64,000 bases of DNA from an uncultured Mycobacteriaceae bacterium (GCA_902826815.1 CADEGF010000010.1:1-64000), one strand, 5' to 3'. Shown: positions 53,684 through 63,203, numbered from the stretch's first letter. Notes: generated by a model not told the origin, from the sequence alone. Numbers and translations are program-made.

Positions 53684-54529
53684 ATGACGAACACAATTGG
53701 CAGGGTGGCAGGCAAGGTCGCGTTCATCACGGGCGCGGCACGCGGCCAGGGCCGCGAACACGCCGTCCGGCTCGCGGAGGAAGGCGCCGACATCATCGCC
53801 GTCGACGTCTGCGACGACATCGACGGGGTGGGCTATCCGGGGGCGACGCAGGCCGATCTCGATGAAACCGAGGCACTGGTCGAGAAGATGGACCGGCGCA
53901 TCGTCACCGCGAAGGCAGACGTCAGGGACCTCGATGGACTTCGCGCAGCGCTACAACGCGGCGTCGACGAGTTGGGGCGCCCCGATGTGGTCGTGGCCAA
54001 CGCCGGCATCAGCGGTGTGCCCGTCGCCGCCGCGTCGATCGAAGAGGCCGACTGGCAGACGATGCTCGACATCAACCTGACCGGCGTCATGCACACGGTC
54101 AAGGTCGCCCTGCCTCATATGATGGACGGCCGCGGCGGTTCGATAATCCTGGTGAGCTCGATGCTCGGACTTCGCGGCGGCGGTTACATGGCCGCCTACG
54201 CGTCTGCCAAGCATGCGCTGGTCGGTCTGAAGAACTCACTGGCCAATGAGCTTGCCCCGCAATGGATCAGGGTCAACTCCATCCACCCCGGCAACATCCG
54301 GACTCCGATGCTCGACAACGAGTGGTTCCATCGCACACTGCGGCCGGACCTCGACGAGCCGACGATGGACGATGCCGCCGCGGTGATCGGGCACTTCCAC
54401 ATGCTGCCCGCTCCCCTCATCGAGGCCAGGGCCGTCAGCAACGCCGTGCTCTTCCTTGCCTCCGACGAGGCGCAGTACATCACAGGGGCGGCACTGCCGA
54501 TCGACGCGGGAGCGGTCGCGAAGTTCTGA
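53684..54529 (+). CDS. Mycofactocin-coupled SDR oxidoreductase
   Basis: A 281-residue SDR of the mycofactocin-coupled group, known for a non-exchangeable NAD cofactor reoxidised through mycofactocin. Marks are GRVAGKVAFITGAARGQGRE with HAVRLAEEGADIIAVDVCDD directly after it, the longer loop before the catalytic part, and YASAK. ATG 53684 follows GGGCGAGG. The mycofactocin biosynthetic genes are not in this window. It oxidises an alcohol, probably a terpene or secondary alcohol. Confidence 0.9.
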   Translation: MTNTIGRVAGKVAFITGAARGQGREHAVRLAEEGADIIAVDVCDDIDGVGYPGATQADLDETEALVEKMDRRIVTAKADVRDLDGLRAALQRGVDELGRPDVVVANAGISGVPVAAASIEEADWQTMLDINLTGVMHTVKVALPHMMDGRGGSIILVSSMLGLRGGGYMAAYASAKHALVGLKNSLANELAPQWIRVNSIHPGNIRTPMLDNEWFHRTLRPDLDEPTMDDAAAVIGHFHMLPAPLIEARAVSNAVLFLASDEAQYITGAALPIDAGAVAKF

Positions 54530-54533
54530 ATCT

Positions 54534-55316
54534 TCAGTCTGTTTCGCGCAACCTCGCCGACACCGCCGCCGCGAAGGTGTGAGTGTCACCCGGCCAGCGC
54601 GCGGAGATGTAGCGCCCGTCGTCGACGACGAAGGCGGGCCGTGAGTCGGTGGCGGTGTCACGCACCATCCCCGACGTCTGCCTGCGACGATGCCGGGAGT
54701 CCTCTGCGACATTGCAGAAGTCTTTCGGATCCTCAAGCGCGCGAGTGACTTCGGCTTCCACCGACATGTAGCCGGCAGGATCGCCCGGCTGCTCGGAATA
54801 CGTGCGGTAGTAGTCGGGATCCCAGAACCGCGTGAAGCGGGTGAGCTGCCACGCCGTCCGCTCGAAATCCCACGTGAGCGCGGTGGTCTTGCGGCCGTGG
54901 AGCACCGACCGCCCTGTCGACGGATCGATCGAACGGGCCGCGAGGAGAACCCCGTGACAGATCGCCGCGACCAGCTTGCCGCTCGTGAACGCCTCGACGA
55001 CCAGCGCCTGCAGGACGTCGCTGTCGATGTACCTGCGCATCCCGCGGGCGCGGTGGCCGCCGGGCAGCAGCAGGGCGTCGACGTCGTCGAGCCGCGCTTC
55101 GGCCCAGGCGATGGGGTGCCGATACTCGGTGGACTGCAACATCTGGGCGTACGCGTTGCGGGCGTCGCGGTTGGCCCGCAGAAATCGGCCGACGACGGCG
55201 ACCTTGTTCAGGCCGGGCACCCGCGACCAGACGTCGAGGCCGCGGCCGGAGACCATGATGTCGTCGAAGTCGGTGTCCGGGATCGGGATCAGGACGGTGG
55301 CCACGGATATGAGCAT
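54534..55316 (-). CDS. DJ-1/PfpI-family protein
   Basis: A 260-residue class I amidotransferase-like protein of the DJ-1/PfpI superfamily. The nucleophile elbow is LVAAICHGVLLA, and LLLPGGHRARGMRRY supplies the conserved glycine loop. A C-terminal part with WDPDYYRTYSEQPGD is longer than in minimal DJ-1. Functions range from glyoxalase to chaperone or isonitrile hydratase. ATG 55316 is uncertain because the divergent membrane-protein gene starts within 16 bp. Confidence 0.82.
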   Translation of the reverse strand: MLISVATVLIPIPDTDFDDIMVSGRGLDVWSRVPGLNKVAVVGRFLRANRDARNAYAQMLQSTEYRHPIAWAEARLDDVDALLLPGGHRARGMRRYIDSDVLQALVVEAFTSGKLVAAICHGVLLAARSIDPSTGRSVLHGRKTTALTWDFERTAWQLTRFTRFWDPDYYRTYSEQPGDPAGYMSVEAEVTRALEDPKDFCNVAEDSRHRRRQTSGMVRDTATDSRPAFVVDDGRYISARWPGDTHTFAAAVSARLRETD

Positions 55317-55331
55317 GCCATCGTTAATTCG

Positions 55332-55937
55332 GTGAGCAGATGGGTGCCGCGACCACTGGCGGCGGTGTCGTTGGTGTTCGGCCTGTGGGTGTTCGGCACC
55401 GGTGAGGCGATGCTGGTTGCCGCAGGCCTCGGCAACTCGCCATCGACGGTCTTCTCGCAGGGCATCGCGCTGCGGACGCATCTGTCCATCGGCGTGATGA
55501 CGAACCTGATCGGCGCGGTCGTCTTGCTGTTGTGGATACCGTTGCGGCAGCGACCGGGTCTGGGAACAGTCGCCAACGTCTTGCTCGTCGGAACAGCGCT
55601 CGATGTGGGGCTGAAGTTTCTGCCCCATCTGGAATCGTTGCCTGCACGCTCCGGGCTGTGTATCGGTGGGATCCTGCTCGTCGCGATCGGTAGCGGCTTC
55701 TATCTGCGGTGCGGGCTGGGGCCTGGGCCAAGGGATGGGTTGATGACCGGTATCGCCCGGATATCGGGCTGGCCGCTGGGTGCGGCGCGCGCAGTTGTCG
55801 AAGTAACGGTCCTGATCTTGGGGTGGCTACTGGGCGGAGTCGCGGGGATCGGCACGCTCCTGTTCGCGGTGCTCATCGGCCCGTGCGTGCACGTTGCGGT
55901 CCGACTGCTCAGCCGGATACCCGACGATCACCTTTGA
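55332..55937 (+). CDS. YczE/YyaS-like membrane protein
   Basis: A 201-residue membrane protein with five hydrophobic segments, starting RPLAAVSLVFGLWVFGTGEAML with the family marks GLGNSPSTVFSQGIA and LRCGLGPGPRDGLMTGI. Function unknown; homologues are sometimes called membrane proteins near antibiotic loci. The start is taken as GTG 55332. It overlaps the decayed cyclase gene by 10 bp at their 3' ends. Confidence 0.75.
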   Translation: MSRWVPRPLAAVSLVFGLWVFGTGEAMLVAAGLGNSPSTVFSQGIALRTHLSIGVMTNLIGAVVLLLWIPLRQRPGLGTVANVLLVGTALDVGLKFLPHLESLPARSGLCIGGILLVAIGSGFYLRCGLGPGPRDGLMTGIARISGWPLGAARAVVEVTVLILGWLLGGVAGIGTLLFAVLIGPCVHVAVRLLSRIPDDHL

Positions 55938-56551
55938 CCCATCGGGTACACGCGCACCGCGGCCGCCTTTCCCTTCAACTCATGCGCTCCTCGGTCGAGG
56001 AGTCCGTTCGGCCGCAAGGCCAGCGCGTCGACGGTCTGCTGCGGGAGAGGGATTGTGTCGCCGGATACCGTGTCCTCAGCGAAGTTCGATTCCGCGAACG
56101 GCGTGAAGTCACGAATGTCGACGAACATCACCGTCACCTCGCGACGCCAACAACGGGTCGACATACGTCCCGAACGCACCCTGAAGCCGTTGCCGCTCAG
56201 CTAAACCCGCCTGCATCCGGTTGAACGCCTTCAGTACACCCAGATCGTCGACACCGCAGCCGCCATGGAAAGGTTCGTCCAATTGGCGAAAGTCGGCCTT
56301 CGAGCCCGCGGCCCACCGCTCAGCCGCGCGCAGTCCTTTCCGCCCGGGGAGGAAAAGCATGTACGTTCGCACCACACGGCAACGACGGTGGACAGCGCCG
56401 CTTCGCCGTAACCTCTCGATCCTTCGAAGGCGACGATGGTCATCGACCAGACCAGGTAGGTCAGCAGCGCAATGGGATGCATCAGGGCGACTACCGCCCA
56501 CGAGTACCTCGTTCCGTACCGGTCCCAAAGCCATTGGAAGATGCGGTCCAT
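55928..56551 (-). pseudogene. Decayed membrane adenylate/guanylate cyclase
   Basis: Three minus-strand frames give successive pieces of a mycobacterial class III cyclase. The start (MDRIFQWLWDRYGTRYSWAV, near 56551) is followed in another frame by membrane-to-HAMP parts (GRKGLRAAERWAAGSKADF, then AFNRMQAGLAERQRLQGAFG and TYVDPLLA, about 56380-56137). In a third frame comes the catalytic start (REVTVMFVDIRDFTPFAE) joined directly to the C-terminal ELKGKAAAVRVYPMGQR. Most membrane helices and the catalytic core are deleted, and at least two frameshifts separate the pieces. It cannot make an active cyclase. Confidence 0.8.
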
Positions 56552-56680
56552 GCCGGGAGATCAAGCGTCGGATCCCGCGAACCGAGCCAGAAGACCAAAG
56601 TGCGCTGATCCGGCTTCACCGATTCCGGCACAACACCGGTGACCGCAGCCCAGACTCGAATCCAGCCAAGGAGACGATCA

Positions 56681-59374
56681 ATGACCAAGTACGTGTACGA
56701 CTTCACCGAGGGCGACAAGAGCCAGAAGGCTCTGCTCGGCGGCAAGGGCGCCAACCTTGCCGAGATGACCAACCTCGGCCTGCCGGTACCGCCCGGGTTC
56801 ACGATCACCACAGAAGCCTGTCGCGAGTACCTCGCGCGCGGCAGCGCCCCTGGGGAGCTGCGGGTGCAGGTCACGATGGCGCTGCGGCAGTTGGAGGACG
56901 GGATCGGCCGACGGCTCGGCGACCGCCACGACCCGCTGCTGGTGAGCGTCCGCTCCGGTGCGGCTTTTTCGATGCCCGGAATGATGGAGACGGTATTGAA
57001 CATCGGTCTCAACGACGCCAGCGTGAAGGGGCTCGCCGAAGAGTCCGAGGATGAGCGCTTCGCATGGGATTCCTATCGGCGGCTGCTGCAGATGTTCGGC
57101 AAGACGGTTCTCGAGATGCCCGGCGAGGTGTTCTCCGACGCGCTGGACAAGGCGAAGTCGACGAAGGGCGTCACCACCGACGTCGATCTCGACGTCGATG
57201 ATCTCAAGGAACTGGTCTCGGTCTTCAAGGACCTGGTGCGGGAGCACTCCGGCCACGACTTCCCCCAGCATCCACGCGAACAGCTTGATATGGCCATCAA
57301 CGCGGTCTTCAACTCGTGGAACACCGAGCGCGCGCGCCTCTACCGGCGACGCGAGCGCATCCCGCAACACCTTGGCACCGCCGTCAACATCTGCACCATG
57401 GTCTTCGGCAACCTCGGCGAGACAAGCGGCACCGGTGTGGCATTCACCCGCGACCCGGCATCGGGCCGGACGGGCGCGTACGGGGACTACCTGGCCAACG
57501 CCCAAGGCGAGGACGTCGTCGCCGGAATCCGCAACACGCTGTCGCTCGACGATCTCAAGACGATGGATCCGGCGTCGCACAAGCAACTGATGAAGGTGAT
57601 GCGCAGGCTGGAGACGCATTACCGGGATCTGTGCGATATCGAGTTCACCATCGAGCGCGGCAAGTTGTGGATGCTGCAGACGCGCGTCGGCAAGCGCACC
57701 GCTGCCGCGGCATTCCGGATCGCGGGCCAGCTGGTCGACGAGAACCTGATCACGATGGACGAGGCTCTGTCGCGGGTGTCCGGATCGCAGCTCGCGCTGT
57801 TGATGTTCCCGCAGTTCGACCGGTCGGCTCAGCGGGAACTGCTGACGCGGGGAATGGCCGCATCGCCGGGTGCCGCCGTCGGGCGCGCGGTGTTCGACTC
57901 CGCGACCGCGAAGGCGTGGCACGAACGCGGTGAGCAGGTTGTCCTGGTGCGCAAGGAAACCAACCCCGACGACCTCGAGGGCATGATCGCCGCGAACGGA
58001 ATCCTCACCGCGCGTGGCGGAAAGACGTCGCACGCGGCCGTCGTGGCCCGCGGCATGGGCAAGACCTGTGTCTGTGGCGCAGAGGCGCTCGATGTCGACG
58101 CCGTGGCCCGTACTGCGCGCGTCGGCGGCGCGGTGATCGAGGAGGGCGACGCGATCAGCATCGACGGGTCGACCGGCGAGATCTTCCTCGGTGCGGTACC
58201 CGTGCGACCCTCCCCCGTTGAGACCTACATCGAGTCGGGCTTGGATGCCGCCCTCGACGGAACCGACGACGAGACCGCCGCCCTGGTCAATGCTGTCGAT
58301 CGGCTCCTCACCCATGCCGACGAGTCCCGCCGGCTGGCGGTCCGCGCGAACGCCGACACCGCCGAGGACGCCGTGCGCGCGAGAGCGCTTGGCGCACAGG
58401 GCATCGGCCTGTGCCGAACCGAGCACATGTTCCTCGGCGACCGTCGAACCCTCATCGAACGGGTCATCGTCGCCCATACCGCCGAGGAGCGCGGGGATGC
58501 GCTGGAGGCGCTGCTGCCGTTGCAGCGCAAGGATTTCACGGACCTGCTCGACGCGATGGACGGTCTCCCGGTGAACATCCGGCTGCTGGATCCGCCGCTG
58601 CACGAGTTCCTCCCGGATCGAACCGAGCTCGCGGTGAAGGTCGCCCTCGCCGATGCTGCGGGCGAAACCGGCGATCAGGTGGACACCGATCGCAAGCTGC
58701 TGGCCGCGGTCGAGAACCTGCACGAGTCGAACCCGATGCTGGGCTTGCGCGGCGTTCGTCTCGGCCTGGTGACCCCCGGACTGTTCGCACTGCAGGTGCG
58801 CGCCATCGGCGAGGCGGCCTGCGATCAGCTCGCGGCGGGTAAGCACCCTAAAGTCGAGATCATGGTCCCGTTGGTGGGGTCGGTGATGGAGTTGCACCTG
58901 GTCCGCGATGAGGCAGAGCGCATCCTGGCGGAGGTCGCCGCCGAGCGCGGCGTCAAGCTGACGATCCCTATCGGCACCATGATCGAGCTACCCCGGGCCG
59001 CGTTGACCGCTCATCGGATCGCCGACGCTGCCGACTTCTTCTCTTTCGGCACAAACGATCTCACGCAGACGACGTGGGGATTCTCGCGCGACGATGTCGA
59101 GTCCTCGTTGTTCGCCGCCTACATCGACAAGGGCGTGTTCACCATCTCGCCGTTCGAAACCATCGATGCCGACGGCGTCGGCCGTTTGGTGGAGATCGCG
59201 GCTGCGGAGGGTCGCAAGACCAAGCCCGGCCTGAAGCTCGGGGTCTGCGGTGAGCACGGCGGCGACCCCGAGTCCATCCACTTCTTCCACCAGACCGGTC
59301 TGGACTACGTGTCCTGCTCTCCGTTCCGGCTCCCGGTGGCGCGCTTGGAGGCAGGGCGAGCGGCCGTCGGCTAA
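56681..59374 (+). CDS. ppdK: Pyruvate, phosphate dikinase
   Basis: An 897-residue PPDK, close to the family length. The N-terminal nucleotide domain (LLGGKGANLAEMTNLGLPVP, VSVRSGAAFSMPGMMETV) is followed by the swivelling phosphohistidine domain (GGKTSHAAVVARGMGK, His about 449) and the PEP-binding barrel with GLCRTEHMF and the late CGEHGGDP. It interconverts pyruvate and PEP using ATP/AMP and phosphate. ATG 56681 follows AAGGAG. It stands as its own unit and overlaps the convergent LLM gene by 4 bp. Confidence 0.94.
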   Translation: MTKYVYDFTEGDKSQKALLGGKGANLAEMTNLGLPVPPGFTITTEACREYLARGSAPGELRVQVTMALRQLEDGIGRRLGDRHDPLLVSVRSGAAFSMPGMMETVLNIGLNDASVKGLAEESEDERFAWDSYRRLLQMFGKTVLEMPGEVFSDALDKAKSTKGVTTDVDLDVDDLKELVSVFKDLVREHSGHDFPQHPREQLDMAINAVFNSWNTERARLYRRRERIPQHLGTAVNICTMVFGNLGETSGTGVAFTRDPASGRTGAYGDYLANAQGEDVVAGIRNTLSLDDLKTMDPASHKQLMKVMRRLETHYRDLCDIEFTIERGKLWMLQTRVGKRTAAAAFRIAGQLVDENLITMDEALSRVSGSQLALLMFPQFDRSAQRELLTRGMAASPGAAVGRAVFDSATAKAWHERGEQVVLVRKETNPDDLEGMIAANGILTARGGKTSHAAVVARGMGKTCVCGAEALDVDAVARTARVGGAVIEEGDAISIDGSTGEIFLGAVPVRPSPVETYIESGLDAALDGTDDETAALVNAVDRLLTHADESRRLAVRANADTAEDAVRARALGAQGIGLCRTEHMFLGDRRTLIERVIVAHTAEERGDALEALLPLQRKDFTDLLDAMDGLPVNIRLLDPPLHEFLPDRTELAVKVALADAAGETGDQVDTDRKLLAAVENLHESNPMLGLRGVRLGLVTPGLFALQVRAIGEAACDQLAAGKHPKVEIMVPLVGSVMELHLVRDEAERILAEVAAERGVKLTIPIGTMIELPRAALTAHRIADAADFFSFGTNDLTQTTWGFSRDDVESSLFAAYIDKGVFTISPFETIDADGVGRLVEIAAAEGRKTKPGLKLGVCGEHGGDPESIHFFHQTGLDYVSCSPFRLPVARLEAGRAAVG

Positions 59375-60276
59375 CGTGCCGAGATCAGCGGTTGCACCTG
59401 CCGCGCGATGAACTCGATGAACTCGCCGATGTCTGCGTCCGCATCCGGTTGAAACACGATCGTGTCAGCGCCTGCGGCGATCCATCGGTTCGCCCCTGCG
59501 GCGATGTCCTCCGCCGAACCGTAGACGGCGCGGTCCTCGGCGGGGTCCAACTTCCACAACAGCACCTCGTCGCGCGCCCGCTGTGCGGCGTCCTGCCCGG
59601 TCGCGCAGATCAAATAGACGACGGTCGAATGGGGTTCAGGCGCCTTGCTTTTGGCGCGACCGGCGGCGACGTGCCGCAGCGCTTCGGTAAGCCCGTCCGG
59701 CGAAGTGCCGCCGGTGATCACCGTGCCGGAGCCGATTTCGCCGCTCAGCTCAAGGGTTCGGGGACGTTCAGCCCCGATCAGCAGGTCGATGTTCGTTTCG
59801 GGCGGCCAGTCGAGGCCGACGTCGGTGAGCTTCATGTATCGGCCGTCCTGGGTGACGCGTTCGCCGCGCAACAGTGCGGCGAGCACCGTCACGTATTCGC
59901 GCAGCAGGGTCATCGGTGAGGCGACCTTCTCGCCGATCTGCGCCATCCAGTCCTGGACACCGTGGCCGAGGCCGATCCGGATGCGGCCGGGGTACGCGCG
60001 GTCGAGGGTGGCGATCTCCATGGCGGTAATGGCCACGTTGCGCATCGGAACGGGCAGCACCCCGATGCCCACCTTGAGGCGCTCGCTGTTGGCCAATGCG
60101 ATCACCGCGGCAGAGATTCCGCCCGCCAGAAAGCAGTCCTCCCACAGCCACAACTCGTCGAGGCCTGCGGCGTCCGCGGCCCTGGCCGCTGACGCGAGGT
60201 GCTCGGGTGCGATCTGCGGGCGGAACACCACGCCCACACTGATTTTGGTATTGACGATCAACGGTTGAGAAGCCAT
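59371..60276 (-). CDS. LLM-class (F420-type) oxidoreductase
   Basis: A 301-residue luciferase-like monooxygenase-fold enzyme. GLDELWLWEDCFLAGG and the RIRIGLGHGVQDWM loop match F420-dependent mycobacterial members; F420H2 is the expected cofactor although FMN cannot be excluded. ATG 60276 follows AAAGG. Immediately upstream lies the 17-residue SDR fossil, which was presumably the gene once between it and rarD. Substrate unknown. Confidence 0.88.
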   Translation of the reverse strand: MASQPLIVNTKISVGVVFRPQIAPEHLASAARAADAAGLDELWLWEDCFLAGGISAAVIALANSERLKVGIGVLPVPMRNVAITAMEIATLDRAYPGRIRIGLGHGVQDWMAQIGEKVASPMTLLREYVTVLAALLRGERVTQDGRYMKLTDVGLDWPPETNIDLLIGAERPRTLELSGEIGSGTVITGGTSPDGLTEALRHVAAGRAKSKAPEPHSTVVYLICATGQDAAQRARDEVLLWKLDPAEDRAVYGSAEDIAAGANRWIAAGADTIVFQPDADADIGEFIEFIARQVQPLISAR

Positions 60277-60301
60277 ACGTTCTGTGTTGCCTTTCTGATC
60301 A

Positions 60302-60355
60302 TCACGCTTTGGTCCCACCGGTGATCACGGCGACCTTGCCTTTCATTGAACTCAT
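60302..60355 (-). pseudogene. SDR gene fossil, 17 codons
   Basis: The minus strand encodes MSSMKGKVAVITGGTKA followed by TGA. KVAVITGGT is the first strand and start of the Rossmann glycine motif of an SDR. Its ATG overlaps the rarD stop by ATGA, a normal coupling, so it is the true start of a lost gene rather than random sequence. The rest of the SDR is deleted. It may still be translated as a short peptide. Confidence 0.65.
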
Positions 60356-61278
60356 AGCCATTCGTTGTCCTTGTTCGACCGACGGCGCAGAGCGTCCACG
60401 GTGAACAAGAGCAGCGCTCCCCACACCAGACCGAAGCCGACCCACGTCGTCGCGGTCAATGCCTCATGACGCACTAAAACCGCCCACAACAGCTGCAGGA
60501 TGGGAGTGATGTATTGCAGCAACCCCATGGTGACGACCGGCAGTCGCTTGGCCGCGGCGCCGAAAAGAAGCAGAGGGACAGCGGTGATCGCACCGGACGC
60601 GATCAGTAAACCCAGTTGAGATGCGGAAATCGGCGGGTGGTGGTGACTCGTCAGGACGTAGGAGACCAGCAGGTAGCCGATGGCCATCGGCGCAACAAGC
60701 AGCGTCTCCGCGGAGAGACTGGTGCGCGGGTCGACTTGAACGGTTTTCTTGATTGCCCCGTATGCGGCGAATGATCCCGCCAATGTCAGCGCTATCAGGG
60801 GCAAGCGACCATAGGCGACGGTCACGACGGCAACAGCGACGATGGCAAGCCCGATAGCGCAGACCGCGAGGCGACTTAACTTCTCTCGGAACACGATGAC
60901 CCCGAGCAGGACGGTCACCAAAGGGTTGATGAAGTAGCCAAGCGCCGCTTCTGCCACGTGCCCGCTCACCACGGCGTAGATGTAAACGCCCCAGTTGACC
61001 GAAATGGAGAGCGAGCCCGCGGCCAATAACAACCAGGTTCGTCGGCCGTGGCCACGAAGGGAGCGCAGGTGCCCGCCGATAGCCAGCACAGCCGCCATCA
61101 GAACAAGCGTCCATGTGACGCGGTGCGCGAGAATCTCCAGCGGCGCGGCAAAGGTCAGCAGACCGAAGAACGCCGGAAACAACCCCCAAATGGTGTAAGC
61201 GGCTGTGCCGGATAACCATCCGCTCGCTTCACCGTCGACCCGCGGCCTTGGCGCCGTCACGAGGCGGGTGTTTGACAC
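60352..61278 (-). CDS. rarD: RarD/EamA-family transporter
   Basis: A 308-residue membrane protein with ten hydrophobic segments in two EamA repeats, starting TAAYTIWGLFPAFFGLLTFA and with ILAHRVTWTLVLMAA typical of RarD. RarD proteins are thought to export small molecules; the classical name comes from chloramphenicol sensitivity. GTG 61278 was chosen because it lies one base after the stop of the serine-dehydratase remnant; GTG 61302 is the alternative. It overlaps the SDR fossil by ATGA. Confidence 0.88.
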   Translation of the reverse strand: MSNTRLVTAPRPRVDGEASGWLSGTAAYTIWGLFPAFFGLLTFAAPLEILAHRVTWTLVLMAAVLAIGGHLRSLRGHGRRTWLLLAAGSLSISVNWGVYIYAVVSGHVAEAALGYFINPLVTVLLGVIVFREKLSRLAVCAIGLAIVAVAVVTVAYGRLPLIALTLAGSFAAYGAIKKTVQVDPRTSLSAETLLVAPMAIGYLLVSYVLTSHHHPPISASQLGLLIASGAITAVPLLLFGAAAKRLPVVTMGLLQYITPILQLLWAVLVRHEALTATTWVGFGLVWGALLLFTVDALRRRSNKDNEWL

Positions 61279-61279
61279 G

Positions 61280-61468
61280 TCAGCACTCGACAACGTTGAC
61301 ACCTACGTGTGCGGCAAGTCCACCGAGTACGGTCTCTTTGTATTTGTGGCTCATGTCCATTCCGCTAGCCCGCATCGTCTGAACGACTTCACCCAGGCGG
61401 ACCCTGTGGGAACCGTCGCCGCGTAGCGCCATCCGAGCGGCAGTAATCGCCTTGGCGACCGTGATGCT
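61280..61468 (-). pseudogene. C-terminal remnant of L-serine dehydratase (SdaA)
   Basis: The minus strand reads [20 protein letters not shown], then [20 protein letters not shown] and [18 protein letters not shown] before TGA at 61280-61282. This is the conserved end of bacterial L-serine ammonia-lyase (KYKET-GGLA-NVVEC). No upstream part, including the Fe-S domain, is present. It shows that a full sdaA once preceded rarD. The upstream stretch to 61816 holds no gene I can support; it is lower in GC and looks like decayed DNA. Confidence 0.7.
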
Positions 61469-61816
61469 CCTATGACGCCCACACGTTGTGGGACTCTCCC
61501 GCGGCGACTCGACGGCGGTTATGAAGTTGTAGCGCCATCAAAACACATTCCGTTCGGATTGCCGAGCGAAAATAAGGGGATCCGTGCCAGATTACTAGCC
61601 CTGACGGACGTTTGCACCGTACACTTCGGCAATGCGGTCGCTATGCCAAACGTTCGTCGACCACGCGTAATCGAGACCTCTGTCGGGCGATTCGGTACCC
61701 GTCATGTATTGCCGAAAACTCCCGCGCGGCGTTTGCGATTCCGAGCGGACGAGCGGTATGACCCAGCTGATTCACAAAAACTGATCGGAACTCCGAACAC
61801 ATTTAGCAGTTTCGGC

Positions 61817-61845
61817 TTGAATTGTTCGGCGTGCCGGTTTAGGGT
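61817..61845 (+). promoter_or_regulatory. Promoter of the Tm-1-like/aldolase operon
   Basis: TTGAAT (61817-61822) and TAGGGT (61840-61845) are 17 bp apart. The -10 box ends 8 bases before ATG 61854, and no ribosome site is present, so the transcript probably starts at or next to that ATG (leaderless), which is common in mycobacteria. Confidence 0.6.
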
Positions 61846-61853
61846 CAGTGATC

Positions 61854-63170
61854 ATGATGTCCGTCACACCCGTCGAAGCCTCTGGCGCACGACCGACGAA
61901 TGTGCTGGTCATCGGCACGTTCGATACGAAGGCCGACGAGCTCGGCGCGCTAGCTGACGACATCGAAGCGCTCGGCGGAACGGCCATCCTGCTCGACACC
62001 TCTGCTCGCTACGCCGAACGGCCGGCTGACAGCGTCATCCGCGGGCGTCGATTCATCGACCAGGAGCAGGTAGCGGTGGCGGCGGGCAGCACGTGCGCCG
62101 CTGTCAGTGACCTGCCACGCGGCGAAGCCGTCTCGGCCCTTCGCTCTGGGGTGAGCACGCTGTTGCTCAAGCTTCTGGATGACGGCGAGATAGACGGTGT
62201 GGTGTGCATGGGCGGGGCCGGCACTCACATCGCAGGTCCCGGTCTGCAGGAGCTCCCGCTCGGATTCCCCAAGCTGATCGTTTCACCGCTCGCTTCCGGC
62301 AGCCGCACATTCGGCACCTACGTGGGCCTGCGCGACGTCGCGGTGATGCACTCGGTCGCCGACATCATCGGCGTGAACACCGTCACCTCTCCGATCTACC
62401 GCTCGGCCGCCGGATACATTTTCGGTGCCGCTCTGGCGTACGCCAACCCGGCGAATTCTGCTCAAACCGCCGCTGCCGAACGCGTTGTCTCAGTCGCAGT
62501 CTCAATGAACGGGAATACAACGCCTGCGCTCATGCGCGCGCGTATCGCTCTCGAACGGCGCGGTATACAGTTCGTCGCATTCCACGCCAACGGCTCCGGT
62601 GGTCGCGCTTTGGAGGACACGGTGCGATCGGGCCGGGTGAGCGCAGTTCTCGACTACACAACCACCGAACTCGGCGGCCACCTTGTTGGCGGACTGATGG
62701 ATCCGGGCCCAGACCGCATGGAGTCCGCGGGTCGCGCCGGGCTCCCTCAGGTCCTTGTGCCGGGGTGCATCGACTTCATCACCAGCGGCCCCACGCAAGA
62801 AGCGAAAGCAGCCTTCCCCGACCGCAACTATTTCGGGCATAACCCCGAACTGACGCTGGTCCGTTTGACCGCCGACGAGATGGCACAGCTCGGAAAGGTA
62901 TTCGCGCAGAAGGCCAATCTGGCCATGGGGCCAACCAAAATCATCGTGCCGATGGGCGGTTTCTCCGTCCCGGACACTCCCGGGCAACCGTTCTGGGACC
63001 CTGCGGCCGACCAAGCCTTCGTCAACGCCCTACGCGACGAACTCACCGATCGCGTCGAACTGGCCGTTCTCGATCACCACATCAATGATCACGCATTCAT
63101 CGACTACGTCCTCGACGAACTCATCGCCCTGCTGGATTCCCAGCAGGCACAACCACCCGCGTTTGCCTGA
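61854..63170 (+). CDS. Tm-1-like ATP-binding domain protein (UPF0261)
   Basis: A 438-residue protein of the UPF0261/Tm-1-like family, named after the tomato mosaic virus resistance protein whose N-terminal part has this fold. VLVIGTFDTKADELGALADD opens the first domain; GVVCMGGAGTH, VSPLASGSRTFGTYVG and PQVLVPGCIDF are conserved. ATP-binding and a small-molecule enzyme role are suspected, but the reaction is unknown. A class I aldolase-like gene follows 33 bp later, a common bacterial pairing. ATG 61854 suits the leaderless promoter; an upstream GTG 61848 is possible. Confidence 0.85.
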   Translation: MMSVTPVEASGARPTNVLVIGTFDTKADELGALADDIEALGGTAILLDTSARYAERPADSVIRGRRFIDQEQVAVAAGSTCAAVSDLPRGEAVSALRSGVSTLLLKLLDDGEIDGVVCMGGAGTHIAGPGLQELPLGFPKLIVSPLASGSRTFGTYVGLRDVAVMHSVADIIGVNTVTSPIYRSAAGYIFGAALAYANPANSAQTAAAERVVSVAVSMNGNTTPALMRARIALERRGIQFVAFHANGSGGRALEDTVRSGRVSAVLDYTTTELGGHLVGGLMDPGPDRMESAGRAGLPQVLVPGCIDFITSGPTQEAKAAFPDRNYFGHNPELTLVRLTADEMAQLGKVFAQKANLAMGPTKIIVPMGGFSVPDTPGQPFWDPAADQAFVNALRDELTDRVELAVLDHHINDHAFIDYVLDELIALLDSQQAQPPAFA

Positions 63171-63203
63171 CGGCGCCCGCCCCACCCCCACTGAGAGGTA
63201 TCA

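Noticed and set aside
56678-58897. Very long open frame on the strand opposite ppdK
   Set aside because: It mirrors the codon pattern of a clearly real PPDK gene, shows no family motif and has composition typical of antisense shadows in high-GC DNA.
61485-61816. Lower-GC stretch examined for tRNA or small RNA genes
   Set aside because: No cloverleaf, no CCA end and no stable long stem; left as decayed intergenic DNA.
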